Source: Mesostigma viride (taxonomy: Eukaryota > Streptophyta > Mesostigmatophyceae > Mesostigmatales > Mesostigmataceae). Taken from it: a DNA stretch of 30,214 nucleotides. The DNA lies in contig RPFO01000431.1 of the NCBI GenBank assembly GCA_009746045.1, positions 1-30,214 of the forward strand. Reading direction: 5' to 3'. Within the stretch, counting starts at the first letter, position 1. Each line of letters begins with the position of its first letter. Shown one piece after another: positions 1-11,400 of the stretch. The notes beneath the pieces were generated by a model. That model was not told where the DNA came from. It saw only the letters and a program-made list of their open reading frames with translations, and did not search any database. Both the position numbers and the translations under genes were made by a program.

Positions 1-1691
1 GGCTAGGCTATAGCTAGGGTACACATGGCCTCTCAGCAGGGAGTAACTCCCTGCATGGGCAAAGCATGACTCGACATTGCTACGGCTATTGCAAGGGCGG
101 GTGTGGGCCCATCACGTAGGCATACATGGCCACGTCACTAAGCTTTCTAGTCTACACTACTGCTATATTCCCTAGGCTGGGGTGGCTGGGGTGGCTGGGG
201 TTGCAGGGGTCGCCTGCCAGGGCTTGTGGGCGACGTAGATGTCCGCCCCCTTCCAGTAGACCGGCTTCTGCCCCGCCGTCTGCCGAAGCTGGAGGTAGGT
301 CGGCCATAACTCCCGTCGCCGTTGTTGCTGCGTCAAGGTCAAGTCGTCGTCCAGCGTGTAGGCGGTCCCCCAAGCCGCTTGCGACACTTGAGGAACTCCA
401 TCTTATCCGCCATGGTGTCAAAGGTGAGGAGCAAGGGGAGGGGCCGGCCTTACCCCGCCAGCGGGGAAGGCGGGTCACCCCCCGCGGCTTGCCCTTACCA
501 GTGATAGCCATGGGGACAAGGATTTTGTTCTCAAACGCCAGGGCAAGGGTCTCGGAGGTCTCGTCCTGCAGCGGGTCGAAGTGCTTGACTATGACGTTAA
601 GGCTGCGCTTGGCGAGCTCGGCCTCCTCGCGGAGGTCCAGCGTCTGCTGCTTAAGCTGGGCGGCGACGGCGGAGGTGGTGGAGGTGGCGTGTTGCTTAAG
701 CATGTCCGCCCAGGTCGGGATGGGAGGAGCATCGCCGGCAGGGCCAGCAGGGGCTGGCCGAGCGGCGATGTCCTTCACCGCCTGAGCAGTGATGCCGGCG
801 GTGTTCTGCAAGCATTCGATGGCTATGGCATTGTCCTGCAGGCGCTTGTCGATGGCGAGAAGCTGGGCCGTGAGGGCGTCGGTTGTGGTGGAGGTGGAGG
901 CGAGGAGCTTGGAGGTGGCGGTGGTGGTGGAGGAGAGGATGGGAAGCTCGGCAGCCAACGTGCCGCCCATGGCCGCCACATCTGCGGCCAGGGGTGTCAC
1001 GTGCTGTTCGATGGCGTTGTTGATGATGGAGCGAATTTCGGAGGTGGAGGGGGGGGCCCAGATGTCGGCGACAGAGCGCCCGAGGAGGCAGCAGAGGGCG
1101 AGGAGCTGAAGGCGGGGGCGGGAGTAGCTGGACAGATCCGACGGGGAATCCATGCGGGTAGGCATAATGATGCGGCCTTGGACGTAAAAGTGCTTGCCCA
1201 GGGCAAGAAGCGAGGTGCGCGACCCGAAGAACACGGCGTTCATATTAAACTGGATGGGATTTGAGCGGCCTTGTATCCACCATGTAGCTGATTTGACGTC
1301 AAAGTCTATTTCTTTCCAGTCCGGCTCGTCAGGGGGCGGATGCTCAGGGCGGCTACGTTTAGGCTCTGGCGATGCAGAGGGCGAGGCAAGTCCGTGAGGG
1401 GGCTGGGCAACCACCAGTGCACGACTAGTGTCACCAGTGCCGTCCGGGCTTGAGGGCGAGTCTGCTGCCGGGGCTGCAGACGTATTCTCATTGCCGAGCG
1501 CAGCCGCCAGGCTGCGTTGCGTCGAGGCGCGTTTATTCGCCATATAGTGCGTTATATCTTTGGAAAATTATAGCAGCATGTGCGTCTAAGAAAGACGAAG
1601 CGATTGTGATATTCACAGCTGAATTCGGGGCTCAAACGTGAAAGTTATGAGCTCCGACAGCCATGGCTACCTCGTGGCCGGAATTTCGTGG
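1..1691 (-). mobile_element. ORF1-only non-LTR retroelement, copy A (3' end off the window)
   Basis: The minus strand reads 5' UTR, ORF1 and 3' UTR of the family seen complete at 24112-26120. The 5' end is at about 1691, where both copies begin CCACGAAATT and then share the GCCACGAGGTAGCC block and the rest of the leader. After the ORF1 stop the sequence goes straight into the 3' UTR (1-151), including the shared CCATGCAGGGAGT block. No reverse-transcriptase ORF intervenes. The 3' tail lies beyond the left edge, so the target duplication cannot be checked. Copy A is older or more damaged than the 24-kb copy, because its ORF has two frame breaks. Confidence 0.82.
152..1543 (-). pseudogene. LINE ORF1-type nucleic-acid-binding protein, frameshifted (copy A)
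   Basis: The 463-codon reading frame starts MANKRASTQRSLAAALG. It has a low-complexity Ser/Pro/Ala N-terminus, a middle segment with coiled-coil character (about residues 180-300, around WADMLKQHATSTTSAVAAQL), and then the start of an RRM-like segment (RSLNVIVKHFD). Compared with the copy at 24292-25681, two frame breaks follow GKAG. The conserved LLLTF...ADK...RKRL block lies in a second frame. The C-terminal block (YTLDDDLTL, RRRELWP, PVYWKGADIYVAHKPWQ) lies in the frame that ends at 172. L1-type ORF1 proteins with RRM and CTD modules act as RNA-binding chaperones in the retrotransposon RNP, and this is inferred here from the layout. The gene is dead as it stands. Confidence 0.75.
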
Positions 1692-1722
1692 CATGAATTT
1701 GGATGGATCGATCGATGGATCA

Positions 1723-1898
1723 ATGGATGGATGGATGGATGGATGGATGGATGGATGGATGGATGGATGGATGGATGGATGGATGGATGGATGGATGGAT
1801 GGATGGATGGATGGATGGATGGATGGATGGATGGATGGATGGATGGATGGATGGATGGATGGATGGATGGATGGATGGATGGATGGATGGATGGATGG
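1723..1898. repeat. (GGAT)n microsatellite, about 44 perfect copies
   Basis: The array is an uninterrupted run of GGAT from 1723 to 1898, with a degenerate GGATCGATC lead-in from 1701. It lies between the 5' end of retroelement copy A and a block beginning CCTACCGG. It is open in several frames (WMDG/IHPS repeats), but these are repeat artefacts. Confidence 0.97.
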
Positions 1899-1904
1899 GT
1901 GCAA

Positions 1905-2256
1905 CCCTACCGGTCTATTCTATCCAGGTACAAAAACAATCCTACTCTCCATCTATTGTGCCCTAGACCCTAGTATGTAACTATGGGGAAGTCGCGTGTT
2001 TGCAAACGGGAAGCATGCTAGACAAGACCCCTAGGGTCGCGGGCACCATAGATATAGAGAAGGATTGTTTTTGTAGATAGCTTAGACCGGTCTCCATTCA
2101 CAGACCGGATTGCGTGTCTCCATCCAACCATCCATCCATCGGGGGTAAGTAATGCTCCGTGACTCACCAACGGGAGCACGAGTTGAATTAATGAGTTAAT
2201 GTAGGGGTCTTGCCAAGCATGCTTCCCGCGTTTGCAAATACCCGGCTTCCCCATGA
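1905..2256. repeat. Nested inverted-repeat module
   Basis: Two interleaved inverted repeats are visible. The first pairs about 1910-1973 with 2031-2093 (shared ACAAAAACAATCCT and the ACCGGTCT end). The second pairs 1981-2033 with 2203-2255 (shared TTTGCAAACG, GGGAAGCATGCT and CAAGACCCCTA). Between them, TGCTCC...GGAGCA (2151-2176) forms a third small hairpin. The module could be a decayed MITE or SINE, or a product of template switching. I see no gene. It carries an end (CCTACCGG) also found beside the (CCCT)n array near 15.86 kb. Confidence 0.6.
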
Positions 2257-2326
2257 TAGAAAAGGAATCTGCTCATGCCTTTACATCATCTGTATAACAC
2301 CAGATGTCGTGAGCCGTAGGTATCCC

Positions 2327-2464
2327 TTACTGCCTTTTCTTCTGATATCTGTTGCTTCTAGTCTTTCTTGAACCGGTCCCCCCCCACTTTTCGGGTTTGA
2401 ACAGAGCCGAGAAATACACAAATGCGCCACCTATGAGGAAGGCTCCTGTGTTCCCTGCCAGGGG
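2327..2464 (-). CDS. TPM gene exon 7: last membrane segment and basic tail
   Basis: After acceptor ATGCAG (phase 0) the exon encodes PLAGNTGAFLIGGAFVYFS, then ALFKPEKWGG and a basic tail ending in NRYQKKRQ and TAA. It follows exon 6 (TRTSDIL) without a phase clash. The helix is GAFLIGGAFVYFSALF. The distance to exon 6 is 1865 bp. Confidence 0.72.
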   Translation of the reverse strand, partial: PLAGNTGAFLIGGAFVYFSALFKPEKWGGTGSRKTRSNRYQKKRQ

Positions 2465-5400
2465 CTGCATGAGGGCCAAACCGCATTTTCAAAATAGTTC
2501 ACAGCAAGGAAATGTTAAAAGAGGAGAGACAACCGATCATGGATGCATGGCATGCCAGAGGCATCGCATGGCCTTCAGATTTTTCTCTAGGATGCGTTAA
2601 GTGCACGAAAGGACAAGCAAGTGTGTTGATGCCATCCTGTGCACAGCGCACTTGCATACAACTGAAGCTACTTACAAGCATCCTGAAGATTCTCTCCGTT
2701 TGTTTGATCTGACCTTAGCTGCAGAAGACATACGCTGGTTGCCACACTGACACACCCACTCACTGACACCCAGTCCAGCCATTTGAGCTAATAACAGCAG
2801 TGCACTTGCCCATACACATAGCAAATGCGCACACAGCATATTCGCAAAGCACATGCATCTATTTCATTGAGTATTGTGTGGTATCAATGAGACATCCTGC
2901 GCAGGCCTTAATACTCTAATGCAGTGACCATTGTACGAATGAGACATCGAGCGCAGGCCAGAAATCTGGAGAATCCGGATCATATTCAATGCGTGGTATC
3001 ATCATTGGTCTATGTCCAAAGGCTACCGCTGCCGTGGTGCCCGCAACCCTGTAGATAGAAGCTAGACAGCTAGATCCATCCATCCCATCCCATCTCCATC
3101 CCACTGAGGACTTATGGTCACGTGATGCAGTCTACGAGTAAATTAATTAATGTTAACGCTGCGAGCATATTTGTCGCCATGTATCAGCTCAACACAGGCC
3201 ATGCCACAGCCGGCACCGCATCGATTGTAACTTGGCAAATCCACAAAAACCAGCATTACGTGACCTAATGGCCAGGAAAAGCCTAGCTGCTAGTGGAGAC
3301 ACTACCTTCATGATGACAACCGATGCTGGACTTGGCCAGATTCATCTGGGCGCACAACAGCAGGGGCCAACTTCATGGGAAACTTTTCCCATGAAAACAT
3401 ATTGACACTCTCCAACCTGCACTATGTAATCTGCCTCTCCTATCAGCGGCGTAGTGCACAACTCCCTCCCTATTCAGTGTGCCACCATTTAACTCCTTAC
3501 CTGCCACCATGTTCCCCCCTCACAAGCCCCCACCCCCCACCCCCACCCCCACCCCCCCCCCCCCACCCACCACCACCAACCCCCCCACCCCCCCCCACCC
3601 CCACCCTCAACCCCACCCACCACCGTAGCCCGCACAACATCGTGAAGCGAGTACCCAGGGACAAAAAGTCTCAATCCATGTTAGTTGTACCTCCCTTCAT
3701 TTCCATCAGCTTTCACAAGAGTGGCACATGGTGAGCGCCAAGGCAGGCTTCCGCTGCCTATGATCCTAGCCCTCTCCATTTCCAAGTCGAAGCGCACATT
3801 AGTCTCATGATGCATAGATGTTCTGTAAAGTCGGTATCCGCCTGGTAGCCAGGGTCTAGACCATACCATTAACTAATTACAGACTTAATTAATTGAACAC
3901 GTGCCCCCGTTTGGGAGTCATGGAGCACCAGAGTGCTTTCAATCCCTGTGTGTGCACAGCAGGAAGGGGGCGGAGACCCCCCATTTCCTCACCACGCCAT
4001 GCCATGGTCATACACCATGAGATACCGCCATATGGTACTTATGGACTACATGTACTACTATATGTACTACTATATGTACTACTATATGTAGTATATCAAT
4101 GCGACAACCAGAGCAGGCCAGAAATATATATATATATATTCTTTTTTTGATAAGGATAAATAACAGAGGTAAAACAATACTCGTATGTATATATTATCTT
4201 ATCTAGTATACATAGTACTTCATGGTCCCTATAGTGCGAATTCATTATTGCTATATGCCGCAGGCACGGCTACAAACAAGTCCATAAACAGTCCGATCTG
4301 AAACTATAGATAGTCCAAGGCCGACTCACCAAGATGTCGGATGTTCGCGTGACCACGGGCAGTATGCCAAAGGAGCCGAATAGGATGCCCCACAGGGGGC
4401 GAAATACAGGATGAACTGCACACCAAACGTCCCACGCACCCAGATTTTGTAAGGCGGTCATTCATCATTCACAAATCATGGAACACGCTTGTCAAAACAC
4501 GCATTGAGATGTGAAATGCCTGGCTGGGTACAGCAGCACCACCACCATTTCTCGTTTGCACAACTGAGGAACGTGCTTGTCTGTCCAACCAGCAAGTGAT
4601 GGACAGCACATGAAGTGCGTCCATGGTAAATGGCAGCCTGATTGACGCTTCTTTATCTTTGCTAGTGGCCCTGAATCATCCCTTAACTGACACAAAAATG
4701 TGGCTCGCCGGTGTGCATTCACTTAGTCTGCATAACACACACTACGTAAAATTGCTATTCATACAGTAGCGATTTGCACTTTGTAGGAGGGAAAAAAAAG
4801 AGCGAGCGGTTGTTGATGGGTGGTTGCGACCACACAGATGCAAGAGTCTACTGCACACAGGCTACTGTTGTTTACTGTTGAGCGTACTAAATTCAACAGT
4901 TGCTTGCTCCGCTCTCTGCACCAGCATGCATGCATTTTGCCACCCTGAACAAGCACGATGCATGACAAGCCTCCCTGCGGGCATGGCAAGAGCAGGGGCA
5001 TGGCAGGGGCGCGTGACAAACAGGCTCACTAGGTCACACATCCAGTTGTTACTAACTTAGTCACCGTGTTACTATCTGAGTCATTAAATCACTAACTAAT
5101 GTCAACCGTGTCCTGTTATCCCCGTAACGAAACATGGCGAGCACTCTACTCTGTCTCTGCAATGTCCCTGCCGAGGAGCTTGGATCCACAAACCAATTCA
5201 TCTGTACATCAATATATCTGTAGACGACTATACTGCTTGCATTACGTCAATAAATCAGTAGACGACTATACTGGTTGCATCCACATAAATTGTGAGCTAT
5301 CTGCTCATTTCATAGTTATGTTGCGGCGGGCTCAAAGGGGGCCGATCTGCCGCCTATAGCCTAGCTCTACCGTACATCACCTACACCATGGGAGGTGCTT

Positions 5401-8400
5401 TTGCTACATAGGACAGGAGTAGAAAGGGACTGGCGTTACGCCGGTACTAGTGCCTACTGTCACAGGTGCCCCCCTTTTGTGGTACTGTCATGAGTGCCAA
5501 AGAGGAGGGCGCGGCGCCTTGATGCCATGTGATCTGTCATGCATGATCACATACATAGAGTGGTGTGGTGAATGTAGGGAGGTATTTTAGCAGCTCCCAC
5601 CCACCCACCCTCGCTGCTGCTGGGGGACAAGAGTGGACCAAGGGGGCATATGCTGGGCCTCGGCATGGCGAACTGGCCTAACTTGACAATGACTTGAACA
5701 ATGATTTTGAGGGTGTGGCTAGGCTCCACTATAAAGCCCACACACACTCACTGTAATAAAATTGGATCCCGTGGTAGGAGGGCACTCCAATGGACCTTGG
5801 CTTCAGCACCTATCAGTACATCTAAATAACATCAACAGAAGACCAGTCCCATATGTCGTCGAGGCAGGCAGCAAATAGTAAACCAAATGCTGCCAAGTGC
5901 CGGTACGAGAACCCCCCCGAAAACTAAGCATAGCTCCATCCCGGTTCGAACAAGGACCTCTGGCAGGTATTCCGTGGCTGTAGGGGTCACCTTACATAGG
6001 TCGCATATGCCAACCACTCTTACATGTGGAATGGAAATTATGGAGTGGGAGTAGAGGGTGGATCCCCTCTGTACAGAGTGGCCTCCTGTTATGGCTTTGC
6101 AAGGCGACCACTCCCTGTGTTGGTTTCCGATTCTGTAGTTCGGAAGCTATATTTAACTGGGTACCTGTGGGCCATTCACTGCTTACCTGTGGTCCGAGCC
6201 GCAGCGCGTAGCCCGCGACAAAGCCACCCAGCAGGGAGCAGATGGTGGTGATCCCGTACAGGTCACTGTCCAGCTCCGGGACAGACCTGGTCAAATTGAA
6301 TATAAAACAAGGGCACGGATATGTAGATGATACACCACGCATTTTTGGCAAGAGGAGCCCCAGGAGGTTTCCCCATCCCCCCCCCCCCCCCCTAGCACGC
6401 CCTGGAGGACGTCTAGTGCCACTGCTAGACGTACGTCATCTTGTATGAACAAGAACCCTCATTGCAACACAGCCCTGGTTGCAACATAGCATAAGTTAAA
6501 AGGGGGGGGGGGGAGGGGGCGGTGGGCGAGTATTGAGTGCGCTGTCCCACAGGGGCCCCATAGGGATCAAGCTAAGGCACCAGGAAGAAACCCGTAAAGC
6601 CCCACCCAAAAAAACGAGTGTGTGTGGTAGCAAGGTAGACACCAGGTGAGGAGCTGTGCACGGTTTGTGCAGGTGGTCGAGATCGTATAGTATAGTCTTG
6701 GATGCTTTTGACAAGATCGTGTGGTATAATTTGTCGTCTGAAAGCAGCAAACGCTAGCTGCCCAAATCAGAGATTCCGCGGAACACAGAAGATAAGAAAC
6801 CCCATAAGCTACCAGCAAGGAATCGAACACAGGACCTTTGGCATGATTTCGCGGCTGTGTGAGTCTCCTGATCCGAAGGCATCTCACTTAACGTTTCGAA
6901 ACAGCCCAACTGCGAAAAACCTCTTTACCGGAGAGGGGTGCCAATATGTTCGATATGGCTGAATCTATAGAAGATGACTCACCACTAGAGCAATGTGCGC
7001 AGGAGTACTAACGCACGGACCTACGCGATATTCTAGTATCGCTGAAGTAGGCGGGTTAACCACGGCTGGAATCTGGGTGTAGTTTGACCTACAAACCGAG
7101 AGGTGTAGTATATATTGGATACTTTTGACAATATCGTAGGGCATAATATTGGATACTTTGACAAGATTGTGTAGTGTAATATTGTATACTTTTGACAATA
7201 TCGTATAGTATAATATTGGATACTTTGACAAGATTGTGTAGTATAATATTGGATACTTTTGACAATATCGTATAGTATAATATTGGATACTTTGACAAGA
7301 TTGTGTAGTATAATATTGGATACTTTTGACAATATCGTATAGTATAATATTGGATACTTTGACAAGATTGTGTAGTATAATATTGGATACTTTTGACAAT
7401 ATCGTGTAGTATAATATTGGATACTTTGACAAGATTGTGTAGTATAATATTGGATACTTTTGACAATATCGTATAGTATAATATTGGATACTTTGACAAG
7501 ATTGTGTAGTATAATATTGGATACTTTTGACAATATCGTGTAGTATAATATTGGATACTTTGACAAGATTGTGTAGTATAATATTGGATACTTTTGACAA
7601 TATCGTATAGTATAATATTGGGTACTTTGACAAGATTGTGTAGTATAATATTGGATAATTTTGACAATATCGTGTAGTATAATATTGGATACTTTTGACA
7701 ATATACACCCTCATTCACATCATCTTGACAACCGGGGCATTGCCAGCGATCGCAATAATGGGAATAATAACCATCGAGTCACGGTAACTGTTCGATTAGC
7801 TGACCCAGGAAATCAGGCAAAAGGATGTTTTTAGAAAGTTGACGTTCCTTGCTATCTATATGCCGGTGTAAACAGCTGTGTCATGACAGACAGGACCCAG
7901 ATACGTGCAGGCATACAACACCACTTGGCCATACAACAACCATTAGAACACCAGCCCTATAACACCACTTGGCCATACAACAACCATTAGAACACCAGCC
8001 ATATAACACCACTTGGCCGTACAACAACCATTAGAACACCAGCCCTATAACACCACTTGGCCATACAACAACCATTAGAACACCAGCCCTATAACACCAC
8101 TTGGCCATACAACAACCATTAGAACACCAGCCATATAATACCACTTGGCCATATAGCACCCGTTACAACACCGGCCCTATAACACCACTTGGCCATATAA
8201 CATCCATTAGAAAACCAGCCCTATAGCACCACTTGGCCATATACCATCCATTTGACATCAGCCCCCCAGGCCACACGGCCCCTCTATTGGGTACCACACT
8301 GTCAGATAACACCAATTAGATAACATCGATTACATAACACCCATCTACACTCACAAGCAGCCCTATCGCATCAGATCGGTAAGATAACCGCTGACCAGAA

Positions 8401-11400
8401 GGCACACCAGCACAATACATGGCCAGGTGGGGCAAACACATCCCACAAAAGATCTACACCCCACCCGCATGCATCCCTGTATCACCGCACGGCCCGACGC
8501 CACAACGCCAGGTGGCGCACCCACATGCATCCGTTGTCGCGCTGGAGGCACGTCTGCAGCGCCAGCACACTTTTCTCGGCAGCGGCCGCCTCGCCCTCCT
8601 CCCTCACAAAGAACATGTTGCCGTACTTGCCCTGCATATATAATCAGACAGACAACCGCTTCATGAGTCTAAAGCAAGACAACAAATACATGGCACCATC
8701 ATACTGGTTTACCGACCACAGCAAAGGGATGTGTAGGAGGACTACCCACACACTGTATGGCCGTAGGGCCACCGCCATGGGTGATGGATTAGAGGCAAAC
8801 AGAATTTATAGCAAAAGGCATTATTTCTATGTCCAATATCTCTCTTGGAGTGGCCCGCAACAACTGTGAGCTCACATTATTGTCAACAGCCACACTCATA
8901 ATGATGACCGGTGTAGGCACGTCGGGGTACCCGCCACTAAGCTTCCCTTCTTCAGGCTCTGCGAGGGCCACCCCTTGCAGAAGGCGCGCAGAAATATATG
9001 TGGGCAATCAGGCAGCAACCAGGCATGAAAGGTACCCATGGAAACCATTTGAACCCCCTGAATCTCCTTCCAGAGGCAGGCGAATGAAGGAAGGAAGGAA
9101 GGGGGGAGGGAGGGAGGGAGGGAGGGAGGGAGGGAGGGAGGGAGGGAGGGAGGGAGGGAGGGAGGGAGGGAGGGAGGGAGGGAGGAGGGAGGGAGGGAGG
9201 GAGGGAGGGAGGGAGGGAGGGAGGAGGGAGGGAGGGAGGGAGGAGGGAGGGAGGGAGGAGGGAGGGAGGGAGGGAGGGAGGGAGGGAGGGAGGGAGGGAG
9301 GAGGGAGGGAGGGAGGGAGGGAGGGAGGGAGGGAGGGAGGGAGGGAGGGAGGGAGGGAGGGACGGAGGGAGGGACGGAGGGAGGGACGGATGGACGGACG
9401 GAGGGAGGGAGGGAGGGAGGGAGGAAGGAAGGAATCCCATCAAACCCCCCAATATACTATCTGCGCTACCCAAGGCCATCTACATATACACACTGTTGTC
9501 TTGCGCCTTTTTCCCTCGCGGGGCATGAATGATACGCCGCAACGGTGGATACGCCACATCCATCCCATCCCATCCCATCCCCTCTCCCATTCGGTTACCA
9601 TGGCGATGTGGTGCCAAGCGAGCCATGTGGCAGAGCGGCCACAGCCACCTCCCTCTCAGCCCCTCCTGGTGTGCAAAGCCAGGTGTCGCGCAAATCAGCC
9701 TCTACCACGGCATCTTTGTTACCCTTTCATTTTGCACTACTAGTATACATCCATATTTCCGCTAGGGTACTCGGCTACTCGTATCTGTTTTCACCCCTAT
9801 CTGCCTTCGTCGCTTCTGTAGTCACGCATAGTGCTAGATCGAAATATATCTCATTTTGGCAAGCGCGATGATATCTATTGATATTGCCCACTCCCGTGCA
9901 GCTCCGGGAAGAACTGGCAGTATCTATCGCATCATCTTCTGAAGCAACATCTATTTATATCAAGCGTGCCTCCTCTCGCCTGCAGCACCAGGAAGAACTG
10001 GCTATGTAGCATTACCTTCTGTAACAGCATCTTTCTAAACAGTGTTTCTAGTAACGGGACGCGGGCTGACGCGCCAGCTCTTACGCGTCAGGAATTTTAC
10101 CCCGTGCGTCAGCCGGCTGACGCGTAAATTTAGGCCGCGCGTCAGTCGCCTGACACGTAAATTTAGGCTGCGCGTCAGTCGTCTGACGTGCACCAAGTCC
10201 TCACGCGTCAGGCACGTCAATATTGTGCCTGGGTGCAGGTTCGCCGCGTCAACCTCTATTCGTCGCGCCCATAGTCTTAAGTATAAGCCCATCCAGGCCC
10301 ACCGAATCGTACTTGAGATTTTCGTGCACTGAAACTGACTGTGACTGACTGAAATGTGGGCCGCACTTGGCCGTGTGGAGCCTCTCACCTCTGGAACGTT
10401 CGGTGACTTATCACTGTACCTGTGTGCTAAGACCTGCCGGCCCGTCTGCCTGGCTTGCCAACGCGAGACAACACAATGATTGGGTGCAGCCACCGAGGTG
10501 GCGATAGCCATCGCAGCGCTAGCGGATACTTTGTAAGCAAAGCATACGTAAACTTACGATGGATGCATTTTAATAGCAGCTGCTATTTCGTAGGAGCGTT
10601 TTCTACTTTTCTTGCAACCTGCGGGTTGCATCGGTTTAGGTATCATGCTGAGGCGGTAGGAAATAAAATTCGCCGATCAACCTCAGTGGCCTATCTGTAA
10701 GTCTACGCAACATTTTTTCGTATTTCTGCATTACATTGCCTTGTACCTGACTCGCGGATCTTCAGCGAGGTTTTAGGGTTTAGGGCACATCTGGCCATGG
10801 GGTCGAAAGGAGGCGGGTTCCTAAAAAGGTTTCATTCGGTGGCGATTTCGTCATATTTCAAGAGGCAAACCGCCGACGGGGCAGGACCCAGTAGTCCCGC
10901 TCTCGTTGATGTAAACAAGGCCGTGAAGGAGGTAGAAAGGCGGAAGAAGAGGAAAAGGTCAACCGCAGATAAGTGCGAGGCAACGAAATCCGCTGAACAG
11001 TCCAGTCATGCCGATGAAGACACGAGTTCTACGTCCGGGACACAAACTTCGTCGGATTCCGGGAAGGACAATGCTGGGTCAGCTTCTGCGAATTCCAGCA
11101 TTGCATCATGTCCCTGTCCCATCTTGCACCCATGCCCCCAATTTGGCTGCCCCACCCCCCATCCCCCGGTGATTCCGCTTCTTATGGTCTTTGAGGGTAA
11201 ATCAACCCTAGATGTGGGGCCCCTGGGACCCGCCCCTAACTGGAATGGTCTGACGCGCTGCCAACAGCGGCGTGTCAGCCGTCTGACGCGCCGCCAACAG
11301 CGGCGTGTCAGCCGTCCGACGCGCCACCAACGGCGGCGCGTCAGCCGACTGACGCGTGCCAAAAACCCTTACTAGAAACACTGTTTCTAAATCACCTCGG

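Noticed and set aside
581-1264. 227-codon plus-strand ORF rich in Gly
   Set aside because: It is the antisense shadow of the retroelement ORF1, which has matching homologous copies in the window.
1632-1980. ORFs with WMDG or IHPS repeats
   Set aside because: They are translations of the (GGAT)n microsatellite, open in several frames at once.
5930-6900. Functional tRNA genes
   Set aside because: Only B-box-like motifs are seen. No cloverleaf with a 7-bp acceptor stem or clear A box could be drawn, so a SINE head or decayed pseudogene is likelier.
6965-7718. Three long minus-strand ORFs of about 210-250 codons
   Set aside because: All three frames are open because the 33/34-bp minisatellite lacks stops. 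The peptides are only repeat translations.
8789-9007. 72-codon minus-strand ORF as an extra TPM exon
   Set aside because: Exon 2 (phase 0) joins exon 3 (phase 0) directly, with the domain continuing LELQ-GKYGN. An extra exon would break the TPM domain.
8829-9743. 304-codon ORF and its antisense ORF (REGG and SLPP repeats)
   Set aside because: They run through the polypurine tract inside a TPM intron. Phase slips between GGGA and GGA would make them unstable, and no domain is present.
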